The translations under genes and the position numbers were made by a program. From assembly GCF_002374835.1 (NCBI RefSeq), contig NZ_NWVD01000011.1, positions 1 through 64,000 of the forward strand: DNA of 64,000 nt. Direction: 5' to 3'. How positions within the stretch are numbered: the stretch's first letter is position 1; each line of letters starts with the position of its first letter. This DNA comes from Sphingomonas ginsenosidimutans (GTDB lineage Bacteria > Pseudomonadota > Alphaproteobacteria > Sphingomonadales > Sphingomonadaceae). This document shows positions 15,525-24,178 of the stretch, piece by piece. A model generated the notes under the pieces. The model did not search any database, was not told the origin of the DNA, and saw only the letters and a list, made by a program, of their open reading frames with translations.

Positions 15525-18059
15525 ATGAAGAAGTACCAACTCGCCGCCGGCTGCGCCGTCGCGGCGCTGGCCATGCTGGCCCTCCCGGCCGCTGCGCAAA
15601 CCGCCGGCACGCCGGCGAGCGGCGGCACTGCGACAGCGACCGCGACGACAGAGGAGGCCGCCAGCGCTGATGCGCTGGCAGAGGGCGACATCATCGTCAC
15701 CGGTTCGGCACGCGCGCAACGCCGCTTCGACGTGTCCTATGCGGTCAACTCGCTGACCCAGACCGACGTGCAGAAGATCGCCCCCAAAAGCTACGCCGAC
15801 CTGCTGGGCACCGTTCCCGGCATCCAGGTGGAGGCGACCGGCGGCGAGGTGCAGAACATCACCCGCGTGCGCGGCATACCCACCGATCGCGGCTACCTGA
15901 TTTTCCAGCAGGACGGCCTGCCGCTGTATCATGAGATCGACGGCGTCTTCTTCAATTCCGGCGAAGGGATGAACCGCTACGACCTGATGACCGAGCGGGT
16001 CGAGATCGTCCGCGGCGGTCCGGCCCCGATCTACGCCAGCAGCGCGGCGGCGATCGCCAATAACATCACCGTGACCGGCGGCCCGCAGGCGCGCGGCAAG
16101 GCGCAGGTGACGCTGGGCGACACCGGCCTCTACCGGCTCGACGCGATGCAGTCGGGTCCGGTCGGCGACAACACCTATTTCGCGATCGGCGGGTTCCTGC
16201 GCCAGCATGATGGCTATCGCTACGCCGGGTTCCCCAGCGACAAGGGCGGGCAGATCCGTGCCAACCTGAAGCGCGACCTGAGCAACGGCTCGGTCAAGGT
16301 GTCGGTCGAGTATGTCAACGACCACAACCTGTTCTACTTGCCGATCCCGACCAACGATCCGCGCAATCCGGCGGTGTCGCTCGACCCGTACATCGACTAT
16401 TTCACCGGCACGCTGAACTCGCCGTCGCTGCGCAACGTCAACATCAAGTATCGCGATGGCGCCGGCGCGTTGCAGACCATGCAGCGCGACCTGTCGAACG
16501 GGCGCCACATGCGCTTCTACAACGCCGCGATCGACTATGACGCCGATTTCGACGGGTGGGAGGTCGCCGCCAAGCTGGGCGGGACGAAAGGCAAGTCGAG
16601 CTTCGACGCCTTCTACTCGACCACCAATCCCGCCGACGCCAACACCTTCGCCGCCAATTACCTGACCGCCGCGCGCACCGCCTTCGGCGCCAATGTCGCG
16701 CGGCTGGGCTATGCCTTCGCGGGCACCAACGGCGCGTCGGTCTACGATCCCTCGACCGCCTCGGGGCTGGTCATGTCCGGCCAGTATCGCGCATCGGAAT
16801 CGGACTTCTATTCGGTGCAGGGCGATCTGAGCGTCACGCGCAAGTTCGAGACCGGGATCGGCAACCATGACGTGCGCGTGGGCATGTACGGCGCCTTCTA
16901 CGGCAACACGTTGCGTCAGGCGTATCAGGACATGCTGATCGAGGTGCGCAGCCAGCCGCGCACGCTTGACCTGGTCGCCTATTCGGCGACCGGCCAGGTT
17001 CTGGGATCGGTGACGCAGAACGGCGTGCTGCGCTATACGACCACCCTCAACCAAGGTGAGGGCGATGCGCAGATGATCGCCTTCTACGCCAACGACACCT
17101 GGGACGTGACCGACGGCCTGCGCGTCGACGCGGGCATCCGCACCGAACGGTACAGCTACAAGGGCATCGCGCTGCCGACCACGCAGGTCAATCTGGGCGA
17201 CGCGACGACGCTGGCGGACGATACCACCCGCGCCTTCACCGGCCAGGTGCTGGACCAGCGTCTGAAGCCGAACGCGACCAACTGGACGGTCGGCGTCAAC
17301 TACGACCTGAGCAACAATTTCGGGGCGTACGGACGCATCTCGAACCTGGAGGTGCCGCCGCAGCTGGGCGTCGTGACCGGCATCAACGCGACGATCGTCA
17401 AGACCAAGGCGCGCCAGTATGAGATCGGCCTGAAGGCCAGCTTCGGACCGCACTACCTCTACGCCACCGGCTTCTACACCAAGTTCAACCCGTTCAACGC
17501 CTCGTTCGCGGCGTTCAACCCATTGACCGGCCGCAACGACCAGGTGCTGCCGTTCATCGGCGAGGCGTCGGTCAAGGGTGTCGAGGTGGACGGTCGCGTC
17601 GCGCCGGCGCGCTGGTTCTCGATCACCGGGTCGGTGACGTGGCAGGATCCGGAATATGCCAACCTCCAGAACACCTCGGGTGCCGATCCGGCCGCGGTGA
17701 ACGGCAAGCAGATCATCCGCGAGGCGAAGTTCTTCGGCAACCTGCGCCCCAGCTTCGATTTCAACCTGGGCGAACAGCGGGTGTCGGTGTTCGGCCGCTA
17801 CGAATGGGTCGGCCGGCGCTACGTCGACCTGTTCAATCGCACCGCGATGCCGGGGTACCAGACCACCGGCGCCGGCGTGTCGGTCGATCGCGGGCCGTGG
17901 CATCTGCAGGTGGTGGGCGACAATCTGTTCAACGCCCATGGCCTGACGGAGGGCAATACCCGCACCGATCAGTTCGCGGGTCAGGGGACGTCGGAGGCGA
18001 TCTACGGCCGCCCGCTGTTCGGCCGCAACTTCCGTCTCATCGTCAGCCGCAGCTGGTGA
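15525..18059 (+). CDS. TonB-dependent outer-membrane receptor
   Basis: 844 residues with a signal peptide (MKKYQLAAGCAVAALAMLAL, cleavage after PAAAQ near 25), a TonB-box-like GDIIVTGSAR (about 54-63), a plug domain (YADLLGTVPGIQVEATGGEV; MTERVEIVRGGPAPIY) and a 22-strand-type barrel ending in FRLIVSRSW with a terminal aromatic residue. The family imports siderophores, vitamins or oligosaccharides using energy from TonB-ExbB-ExbD. The adjacent ROK regulator argues for a carbohydrate-like substrate, while the following DUF218 and nuclease genes suggest a nucleotide- or polymer-scavenging locus (inference). It overlaps the next gene by one base (TGATG). Confidence 0.93.
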   Translation: MKKYQLAAGCAVAALAMLALPAAAQTAGTPASGGTATATATTEEAASADALAEGDIIVTGSARAQRRFDVSYAVNSLTQTDVQKIAPKSYADLLGTVPGIQVEATGGEVQNITRVRGIPTDRGYLIFQQDGLPLYHEIDGVFFNSGEGMNRYDLMTERVEIVRGGPAPIYASSAAAIANNITVTGGPQARGKAQVTLGDTGLYRLDAMQSGPVGDNTYFAIGGFLRQHDGYRYAGFPSDKGGQIRANLKRDLSNGSVKVSVEYVNDHNLFYLPIPTNDPRNPAVSLDPYIDYFTGTLNSPSLRNVNIKYRDGAGALQTMQRDLSNGRHMRFYNAAIDYDADFDGWEVAAKLGGTKGKSSFDAFYSTTNPADANTFAANYLTAARTAFGANVARLGYAFAGTNGASVYDPSTASGLVMSGQYRASESDFYSVQGDLSVTRKFETGIGNHDVRVGMYGAFYGNTLRQAYQDMLIEVRSQPRTLDLVAYSATGQVLGSVTQNGVLRYTTTLNQGEGDAQMIAFYANDTWDVTDGLRVDAGIRTERYSYKGIALPTTQVNLGDATTLADDTTRAFTGQVLDQRLKPNATNWTVGVNYDLSNNFGAYGRISNLEVPPQLGVVTGINATIVKTKARQYEIGLKASFGPHYLYATGFYTKFNPFNASFAAFNPLTGRNDQVLPFIGEASVKGVEVDGRVAPARWFSITGSVTWQDPEYANLQNTSGADPAAVNGKQIIREAKFFGNLRPSFDFNLGEQRVSVFGRYEWVGRRYVDLFNRTAMPGYQTTGAGVSVDRGPWHLQVVGDNLFNAHGLTEGNTRTDQFAGQGTSEAIYGRPLFGRNFRLIVSRSW

Positions 18060-19216
18060 TGCGGGCATTGCTCTGCGCGGCCATGGCCGCTTTGGCCGTG
18101 CTGGCCGGCCCCGCTTCGGCGGGGCCGGTGGGTGACGGCCAGCTGGCGGCGCTGTCCACGCGGCTGTTCCCGCTGCTGGATGCGGCCGGACGCGACCCGG
18201 TGGCGCTGGAGCGGCTGGCGACGGCGCCGGGGATGCAGGCCATCCTGCGCACCCGGCGCGCGCGCCGGGCGGCGTGCGGCGCCGACCTTACCTGCCGCGC
18301 GCAGGCGCTGATCTGGACCGACCAGGAAGCAGCAGCGGTGCGGCGCGCCGCCGCCGCGGCCACGCCGCTGGTCGCCGCCGACGACGGCCTCGCCGCACAG
18401 GCCGATCGAGAGATCGCCGGTATCAACGTGATCGTGCGCACCTACGCGCTGGGCGCCCCGCCCGCCACCGCGATCGACGGCCCCGGCACGCTGTCACCGC
18501 AGGATCGTCAGGCCCGCCTTCAGGCTGCCGACTGGCTGGCCGACACGCCCCGCGCCGGGTCGACGCAGGCGTTCGATCCCAGCATCGACTATGCGCTCGC
18601 GCTGCTCGACGTCAGCGATCGTACCGATGCGATCGGGCATGAGCCGTTGTCGGGCGGCGCCAATGCGGCGGCGATGACGCGCGCGAAGACGCTCGACTGG
18701 CGGCGCTATCGTTACGGCGCGATGATCGTGACCGGCGTCGGACCGGAGATCGAGGGCGAACCGCTCAGCCCGTTCGGCAAATACCACCTGCGCCTCGCCG
18801 CGCAGCGGTTTGCGCAAGGGGACGTCGCGTTCATCATCGTCAGCGGCGGGCGCGCCCACCCGCGCGGGACACCGTTCACCGAGGCGGACGAGATGCGCAA
18901 GGCGCTGATCGAACGCTATCGCATCCCCCCCGACGCGATCGTCGGCGAACCCTATGCCCGGCACACGACCACCAACCTGCGCAACGCCAGTCGCCTGCTC
19001 ACGCAGATGGGCGCGCCGGCGGACGGCGAGACGATCATCATCTGCAACCCGCTGCAAAGCAGCTATATCGAGAGCGCGCGCTTCACCGAACGCAACGCAG
19101 CGGAACTGGGCTATCAGCCCGGCCGTATCGTCCGGCGCGTGTCGCCCACCGAACTGGTGTTCCGCCCGGCACGTGCCGCCGATCGCGTAGACCCGCGCGA
19201 CCCTCTCGATCCCTGA
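18059..19216 (+). CDS. DUF218 (YdcF/SanA/ElyC-like) exported protein
   Basis: 385 residues from the ATG at 18059, which shares its first base with the receptor stop. A signal peptide (MRALLCAAMAALAVLAGPAS) precedes a ~200-residue region without a known motif. The DUF218 domain starts at about residue 215 (YGAMIVTGVGPEI; FIIVSGGRAHPRGTPFTEAD; ARHTTTNLRNASRLL), the pattern SGG...E..M....GV......E..S..T..N found in YdcF/SanA/ElyC. Members act in envelope metabolism; none has a settled enzymatic activity. The location is probably periplasmic. Coupling to the receptor suggests processing of what it imports (inference). Confidence 0.85.
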   Translation: MRALLCAAMAALAVLAGPASAGPVGDGQLAALSTRLFPLLDAAGRDPVALERLATAPGMQAILRTRRARRAACGADLTCRAQALIWTDQEAAAVRRAAAAATPLVAADDGLAAQADREIAGINVIVRTYALGAPPATAIDGPGTLSPQDRQARLQAADWLADTPRAGSTQAFDPSIDYALALLDVSDRTDAIGHEPLSGGANAAAMTRAKTLDWRRYRYGAMIVTGVGPEIEGEPLSPFGKYHLRLAAQRFAQGDVAFIIVSGGRAHPRGTPFTEADEMRKALIERYRIPPDAIVGEPYARHTTTNLRNASRLLTQMGAPADGETIIICNPLQSSYIESARFTERNAAELGYQPGRIVRRVSPTELVFRPARAADRVDPRDPLDP

Positions 19217-19227
19217 AAGGACCCGCC

Positions 19228-20211
19228 ATGCGCCGCATCGCGCTTGCCGTTGCCCTGGCCGTTACGGTCATCCCCGCCACCGCCCACGCCTGGGGAGTCC
19301 GGGGACATGCCGTGATCGACCGCGCGGCGATCGACAGCATCCCGGACGACGGCCCGGTCTTCCTGCGGCGCCATGTCGACTATATCGCGGACTCGGCCTC
19401 GCTGCCGGATACGTGGCGCGACGATGCGGAGGGTTTCTCGAAGATCGCGGAGGATCCCAACCACGGCTGGTTCCACGAACAATTCGCCTTCGTGAAACCG
19501 ATCCCGCGATCGCGCCACGAATTCGTCCTCGCACTCTACAAGCGGTATCTGGCGATCAAGGACAAGGATCCCGCCACCGCCGCGCGCACCAACGTCCGCT
19601 GGACCGGTACGCTGCCTTATGCCGCGATCGAGGCCTATCAGCGGATGATCGTGTGCATGCGCGCCGTCCGCGCGGCACAGGCGAGCGGCGGCGACGCCTC
19701 CGTGCCGGAGCAGCAATGCGCGTTCGAGGCGATCCTTCTCGGCCATTACATCGGCGACGGATCACAGCCGCTGCATGTTTCGATCCATTCGGATGGCTGG
19801 CGCGGCCCCAATCCCCATGGCTACACCCGCGACCGCAGCATCCACGGCCGGTTCGAAAGCCGCTTCGTGGATGCGATCGGACTGACCACCGCGGACATCG
19901 CGCCGCGGATCGGTGCGCCGGCGCATCGGCAGGGCGACATGTTCGATGCGGTGCTGGCCTTCCTCGACACGTCCGGCGACCGGCTGGAGCGGGTCTACCA
20001 ACTGGAAAAGCGCGACGGCTTCGCCAACGCGAACGACAAGGACGTGCGCGCACTGGTCTATGAGCGGGCGGCGGCGGGCGCGGCGATGCTGCGCGACATG
20101 CTGTGCCGCGCCTGGGCGGAAAGCGCGGTGCCGCCGGCCAAGGTATCCCCCTCCCCGCTCGACCCGTCCAACCCGCGCTTCAACCCGGAAACCGGATCGG
20201 CCCCCGCCTGA
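19228..20211 (+). CDS. S1/P1-type zinc-dependent nuclease (phospholipase C/P1 fold)
   Basis: 327 residues. The signal peptide (MRRIALAVALAVTVIPATAHA) leaves Trp22 as the mature N-terminus. In S1/P1 nucleases and zinc phospholipases the N-terminal Trp and the His five residues later (here His27, WGVRGH) are zinc ligands. Further ligand motifs follow: HGWFHEQFAF, AILLGHYIGDGSQPLHVS (His, Asp, then His) and HGRFESRF. The set fits a periplasmic nuclease/nucleotidase or phospholipase. It starts 11 bases after the DUF218 gene and closes a receptor-DUF218-nuclease operon. The 3' end overlaps the convergent MFS gene by 154 bases. Confidence 0.85.
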   Translation: MRRIALAVALAVTVIPATAHAWGVRGHAVIDRAAIDSIPDDGPVFLRRHVDYIADSASLPDTWRDDAEGFSKIAEDPNHGWFHEQFAFVKPIPRSRHEFVLALYKRYLAIKDKDPATAARTNVRWTGTLPYAAIEAYQRMIVCMRAVRAAQASGGDASVPEQQCAFEAILLGHYIGDGSQPLHVSIHSDGWRGPNPHGYTRDRSIHGRFESRFVDAIGLTTADIAPRIGAPAHRQGDMFDAVLAFLDTSGDRLERVYQLEKRDGFANANDKDVRALVYERAAAGAAMLRDMLCRAWAESAVPPAKVSPSPLDPSNPRFNPETGSAPA

Positions 20212-21539
20212 CGCCGCGCCAGCGCGCTCAGCAGGCGCGCGTGACGGGCGTGACCCAGCGTGAAGTGGCGCAGCAGCCAGATCGCCAGCATCGCGCCGGC
20301 CATCGGCACCCCCAGGCCAAGGGCGACCATTGCCGCCCGCACGACCGGCGGCTGGACCGTGTCAGGTACGTAGCCGATGCGGTACAGCACCCAGCCGATC
20401 ATCGCGGTGGAGGCGGCACCGCTCGCCTTCACCAGTACCAGATAGAAGGCGAACAGCCCGGTTTCGAACCGGCGGTCGTGGCGCCATTCGACCACATCGA
20501 CCGCGTCGGCCAGCAACCCCCAAGGCAGCATGAACACGCTGGCAAAGCCGACGCCGGCGAGCGCCGCGCTCGCCAATTGGCCCGGCGGCCACGCCAGGCT
20601 GAGCGCGAAGCAGAGCAGCCCGCCGGCGCTGACCGCATGGCCCACGACGAGCAGCCGGGCCTTGTCGAAGCGATGCGACAGCGCGGTGAAGGCGATCACG
20701 CCGACGAACTGCCCCGCGGTCATCGCGCCCAGCAGCGCGGGGACCGACGCCGGTCGGCCCACGACATAGCCGCCCAGATAGATCAGCATCCGCCCGAAAC
20801 ACGGCATCGCAAAACCCGTCAGCAGCGCCAGCGCCCCCATCCCCAGCACCATCGGATCGCGCAGCGGAACCGCGATCCGGTCACCGCGCAATGCATCGGC
20901 GCCGCCGCCGCCGTCGCGCCTGCCCGACGCCCAGACGCACAGCAGCATGGTCACGGCAAAGGCGGCGCCGACCGCGATCCCGGTGACGGCCAGCGCATCG
21001 AACTGCCCGGCACGTCCGGCCTGCTGCACGGTCGGTGTCAGGACGGCGGCGATCAGCAGCGCGCTGGCGGTACTGAAGAACAGCCGGTATCCCGACACGC
21101 GGCCCCGTGCCCGGCTGTCGCGGCTGACCCGCGCCATCAGCGCATTGTGCGGCACATCGACGACGGCATAGGCGCCGCGGAATATCAGGATCGCCGCCGC
21201 CAGCATCCACGGCCAATGGAGGCCCAGCGCAGGCATCGCGTAGATCAGCGCGAACGCCGCCCCGCATGGAACCGCCGCCAGCGCCACCATCCAGCGATAG
21301 CCGCGCCCCGCCGCACGTCCGCGAAGGACCATGCGCGCCGCCGCCAGATCGAAGACCAGGTCGCCCATCACCGCGAACAGCATCAGCCCCGCCGCCCGCG
21401 CCCCGCTCAGGCCCAGCACGTCGGTCAGCAGGAACAGGATCGTCAGGTCAGCGCCGCTGAACACCAACGCCTTGCCGAAATTGCCGGACGAATAGGCCAG
21501 CATCCGCCCCTCTGCGGCGAGATGGGTCATCGAAGGCAT
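20058..21539 (-). CDS. MFS transporter of the GPH (MelB-like) cation symporter type
   Basis: 493 residues from the ATG at 21539 (GGAGG 12 bases upstream). There are about 12 hydrophobic helices. The loop after TM4 (VDVPHNALMARVSRDSRARG, then RVSGYRLFF) is the signature of glycoside-pentoside-hexuronide:cation symporters. Other families share the fold, so substrate prediction is weak. The last ~50 residues (after LLSALARRQAG) are low in hydrophobicity and lie antisense to the 3' end of the nuclease gene; a longer start at 21770 looks non-coding. Its neighbourhood suggests import of a product of the receptor/nuclease cluster (inference). Confidence 0.8.
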   Translation of the reverse strand: MPSMTHLAAEGRMLAYSSGNFGKALVFSGADLTILFLLTDVLGLSGARAAGLMLFAVMGDLVFDLAAARMVLRGRAAGRGYRWMVALAAVPCGAAFALIYAMPALGLHWPWMLAAAILIFRGAYAVVDVPHNALMARVSRDSRARGRVSGYRLFFSTASALLIAAVLTPTVQQAGRAGQFDALAVTGIAVGAAFAVTMLLCVWASGRRDGGGGADALRGDRIAVPLRDPMVLGMGALALLTGFAMPCFGRMLIYLGGYVVGRPASVPALLGAMTAGQFVGVIAFTALSHRFDKARLLVVGHAVSAGGLLCFALSLAWPPGQLASAALAGVGFASVFMLPWGLLADAVDVVEWRHDRRFETGLFAFYLVLVKASGAASTAMIGWVLYRIGYVPDTVQPPVVRAAMVALGLGVPMAGAMLAIWLLRHFTLGHARHARLLSALARRQAGADPVSGLKRGLDGSSGEGDTLAGGTALSAQARHSMSRSIAAPAAARS

Positions 21540-21655
21540 GTTTCGCACGAACCTCCGCCGGCCGGTTTCGGCAGCCGGGTACGTCCGATCATGGCCTTTG
21601 CGCAACGGTTGTTCTATCGACGCGCGCCATGACGCGATGCAGCGGGCGCGATGCG

Positions 21656-24052
21656 ATGATGATGCGGGTGGCACGATGGGGCGCGATGCTGGCGGCGGCG
21701 GCGCTGCTGGCACCGGGAACGGGCCTGGCGCAGCCATCCCCGGTCGATACCGCCACCGCGCAACTGGCACAGGCCGAAAGCGACCTGCGTTCGGTCGACC
21801 GCGCGCTGGACGGCCGGATCACCCCGGACCAGCGCGCCGACCTGCGCGATACCGCAACCACGGCGCGCGGCGCGGCGCTGGCTGCGGCCGGCCAATTGTC
21901 GCAACAGCTCGCGCTCATCGACGCACGGCTGGCGCAGCTCGGCACCTCCCCCGCTGCGGGCGAGGCGGCGGATATCCGCGCTGAGCGCGCGCGGCTGAAG
22001 GAACAGCGCAACCTGCTCGATTCGGCGGTCAAGCGCGGACGGCTGCTGGGTGTGGAAGCCGACCAGCTGGCCGACGAAATCACGCAAAGCCAGGCCGAGC
22101 AATTCGGGCAGATGATTTCGACGCGCGTTGCCTCCCCCGTCACCCCCGCCTTCTGGTCGGCGGTGCTCAGCGCCGCACCGCGCGACACGCGGCGCATCGC
22201 GATGCTGGTGGCGCATGGCGCCGACAGCGTCGCACAGGGGCGCCGCGGCGCGCCGCCATGGGCGGCGCTGCTCGGGCTGGCGGCGGCGGTCGCGATCATG
22301 CTGCCGGGCCGGCTGGCCGCGCAGCGACTGGCGCTGCGGCTGCTGATCGACGGCGCACCGGGGCACCGCGTCCGGCGATCCGCGAATGCGATCTGGCGCA
22401 TCCTGGTCGGCACGCTGGCGCCGTTGCTGGCGACCGGGGCATTGGTGGCCGGGCTGCGCTGGTCCGGGCTTCAGCCCCAGGGCTGGGACACGCTGTTCGA
22501 TGCGCTGGTCGGGGCGGCATCATTCGCCGGCTTCGCCGCGTCCACCACCGGCGCGCTGCTGATGCGGCACCAGCCGACGTGGCGGGTCGCGCCGATCGCC
22601 GACGATGTCGCGCATCACCTGCGCCCGTTCAGCTGGCCGCTGGCCGCGCTCGTCGCCTTCTCGATCCTGACGCAGGCGGTGATCACCGCCACCGGGATCA
22701 GCGGCGCCGCGGTCAGCGCGACGCAGGTGGCGGAGGTGTTGCTGCACCTGGCGATGATCGTCGGCGCCCTGGTCGCGGTGGCGCGCCTGCGTGCGGCTCG
22801 TGCGGACGGCGATGCGGAAACCCCCGCCCGCGCCGGGCTGGGCGCGGCTTCCGTCGTCGCATGGGGCATGGTGGCGACGGCGCTGATCGCACTGTTGATC
22901 GGCTATCTCGGCTTCGCACTGTTCGTCGTCCAGCTGGCGGCATGGGCGGTCATCCTGGGAAGCGCGGTCTATCTGCTGATGGCCGCGGTGGACGATATCG
23001 CGGTAACGGTCTTCACCCGCGACAGCCCGGCAGGGCGCATCCTGTCGCGGGCGCTGGGCGTGCGCGGCACGTTGATCGACCAGTTCGGCGTGCTGCTGTC
23101 GGGCATCGTGCGCGTGATGCTGGCGATCGCGGCGCTGGGCCTGCTGTTCTTCCCGTTCGGCGCGGGCGACGGGGTCGGATCGATGTTCGGCCGCCTCGCG
23201 ACGTTCGCATCGGGGGTGACGGTCGGCGGGATCTTCATCTCGCCCGGCGCGATCCTGCGCGGGTTGGCGGTGCTGTTCATCGGCCTGACGCTGCTGCGCG
23301 CGTTCATGCGCTGGCTGGAGGGCAAGTTCCTGCCGGCGACCGACCTGGACGGATCGGGGCGCAATTCAATCAGCCTGGTCGCGCGCTACGTCGGCGTCGC
23401 CCTCGCGGTGATCTGGGCGCTCGCGTCGCTGGGGATCGGGGTGGAGCGGATCGCGCTGCTGTTGTCGGCGCTGTCTGTGGGCATCGGCTTCGGCCTGCAG
23501 GCGATCACCTCGAACTTCGTGTCGGGGCTGATCCTGCTGGCGGAGCGGCCGATCAAGATCGGCGATCTGGTACGCATCGGCGCCGACGAGGGCGACGTGA
23601 AACGGATCAGCGTTCGCTCGACCGAGATCGAGCTGCCGGATCATTCGACGCTGATCGTCCCCAATTCCGAGCTGATCACCAAAACCGTCCACAACAAGAC
23701 GCTGGCCAGCCCGCTGGGGCGAATCCAGATCCAGTTCTCGATCCCGATCGAGGCCGACGCCGATGCCGCACGGGACATCATTGCCGGCGCCTTCGCTGCG
23801 GAGGAGGCGGTACTGGACGATCCCGCCCCGGCGGTGTTCATCGATTCGATCGTCGACGGGCGCGTCTTCTTCAACTGCTTCGCACATGTCGCCAGCCCGC
23901 GTGCCGCCTATCGCACGCGCAGCCAGCTGTTCACGGTGATCCTGCGGCGTTTCCGCGAGGACGGGATCGAACTGGGCACCGTGCCGCAACGGATGGAACT
24001 GATCCGCACACCGGGCGAGCCGCTGCCACCGACGCCGCAAGCCCCCGGCTAG
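21656..24052 (+). CDS. Large MscS-family mechanosensitive channel with DUF3772-like N-terminus
   Basis: 798 residues from the ATG at 21656 (earlier ATG at 21629 possible). The signal peptide ends near GLAQ. It is followed by a periplasmic coiled-coil-like region (about 30-190, DUF3772 type), about ten membrane helices, and then the MscS core: pore helix VGIGFGLQAITSNFVSGLIL (about 608-627), beta domain ERPIKIGDLVRIG with EGDVKRISVRSTEIELPDH and the motif LIVPNSELITKTVHN, and an alpha/beta C-terminus. Large MscS homologues of this design (MscK/MscM-like) relieve hypo-osmotic stress. It is divergent from the MFS gene. Confidence 0.9.
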   Translation: MMMRVARWGAMLAAAALLAPGTGLAQPSPVDTATAQLAQAESDLRSVDRALDGRITPDQRADLRDTATTARGAALAAAGQLSQQLALIDARLAQLGTSPAAGEAADIRAERARLKEQRNLLDSAVKRGRLLGVEADQLADEITQSQAEQFGQMISTRVASPVTPAFWSAVLSAAPRDTRRIAMLVAHGADSVAQGRRGAPPWAALLGLAAAVAIMLPGRLAAQRLALRLLIDGAPGHRVRRSANAIWRILVGTLAPLLATGALVAGLRWSGLQPQGWDTLFDALVGAASFAGFAASTTGALLMRHQPTWRVAPIADDVAHHLRPFSWPLAALVAFSILTQAVITATGISGAAVSATQVAEVLLHLAMIVGALVAVARLRAARADGDAETPARAGLGAASVVAWGMVATALIALLIGYLGFALFVVQLAAWAVILGSAVYLLMAAVDDIAVTVFTRDSPAGRILSRALGVRGTLIDQFGVLLSGIVRVMLAIAALGLLFFPFGAGDGVGSMFGRLATFASGVTVGGIFISPGAILRGLAVLFIGLTLLRAFMRWLEGKFLPATDLDGSGRNSISLVARYVGVALAVIWALASLGIGVERIALLLSALSVGIGFGLQAITSNFVSGLILLAERPIKIGDLVRIGADEGDVKRISVRSTEIELPDHSTLIVPNSELITKTVHNKTLASPLGRIQIQFSIPIEADADAARDIIAGAFAAEEAVLDDPAPAVFIDSIVDGRVFFNCFAHVASPRAAYRTRSQLFTVILRRFREDGIELGTVPQRMELIRTPGEPLPPTPQAPG

Positions 24053-24178
24053 CGCGCCCCGCCCGTCCGCGTCCCGGGATGATCCAGCGCAACCCGCGGG
24101 TGAATTTTCTTACCGGGTGCGACGAACCGCGCGATGGCGAGTTGTGCGCCTGCGAAGCATAAAAAGGGGTTCGGATCG

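Noticed and set aside
14937..18068. Minus-strand ORF of 1043 codons
   Set aside because: Covers the TonB-dependent receptor and part of the ROK gene in the wrong frame; the protein has no recognisable domain.
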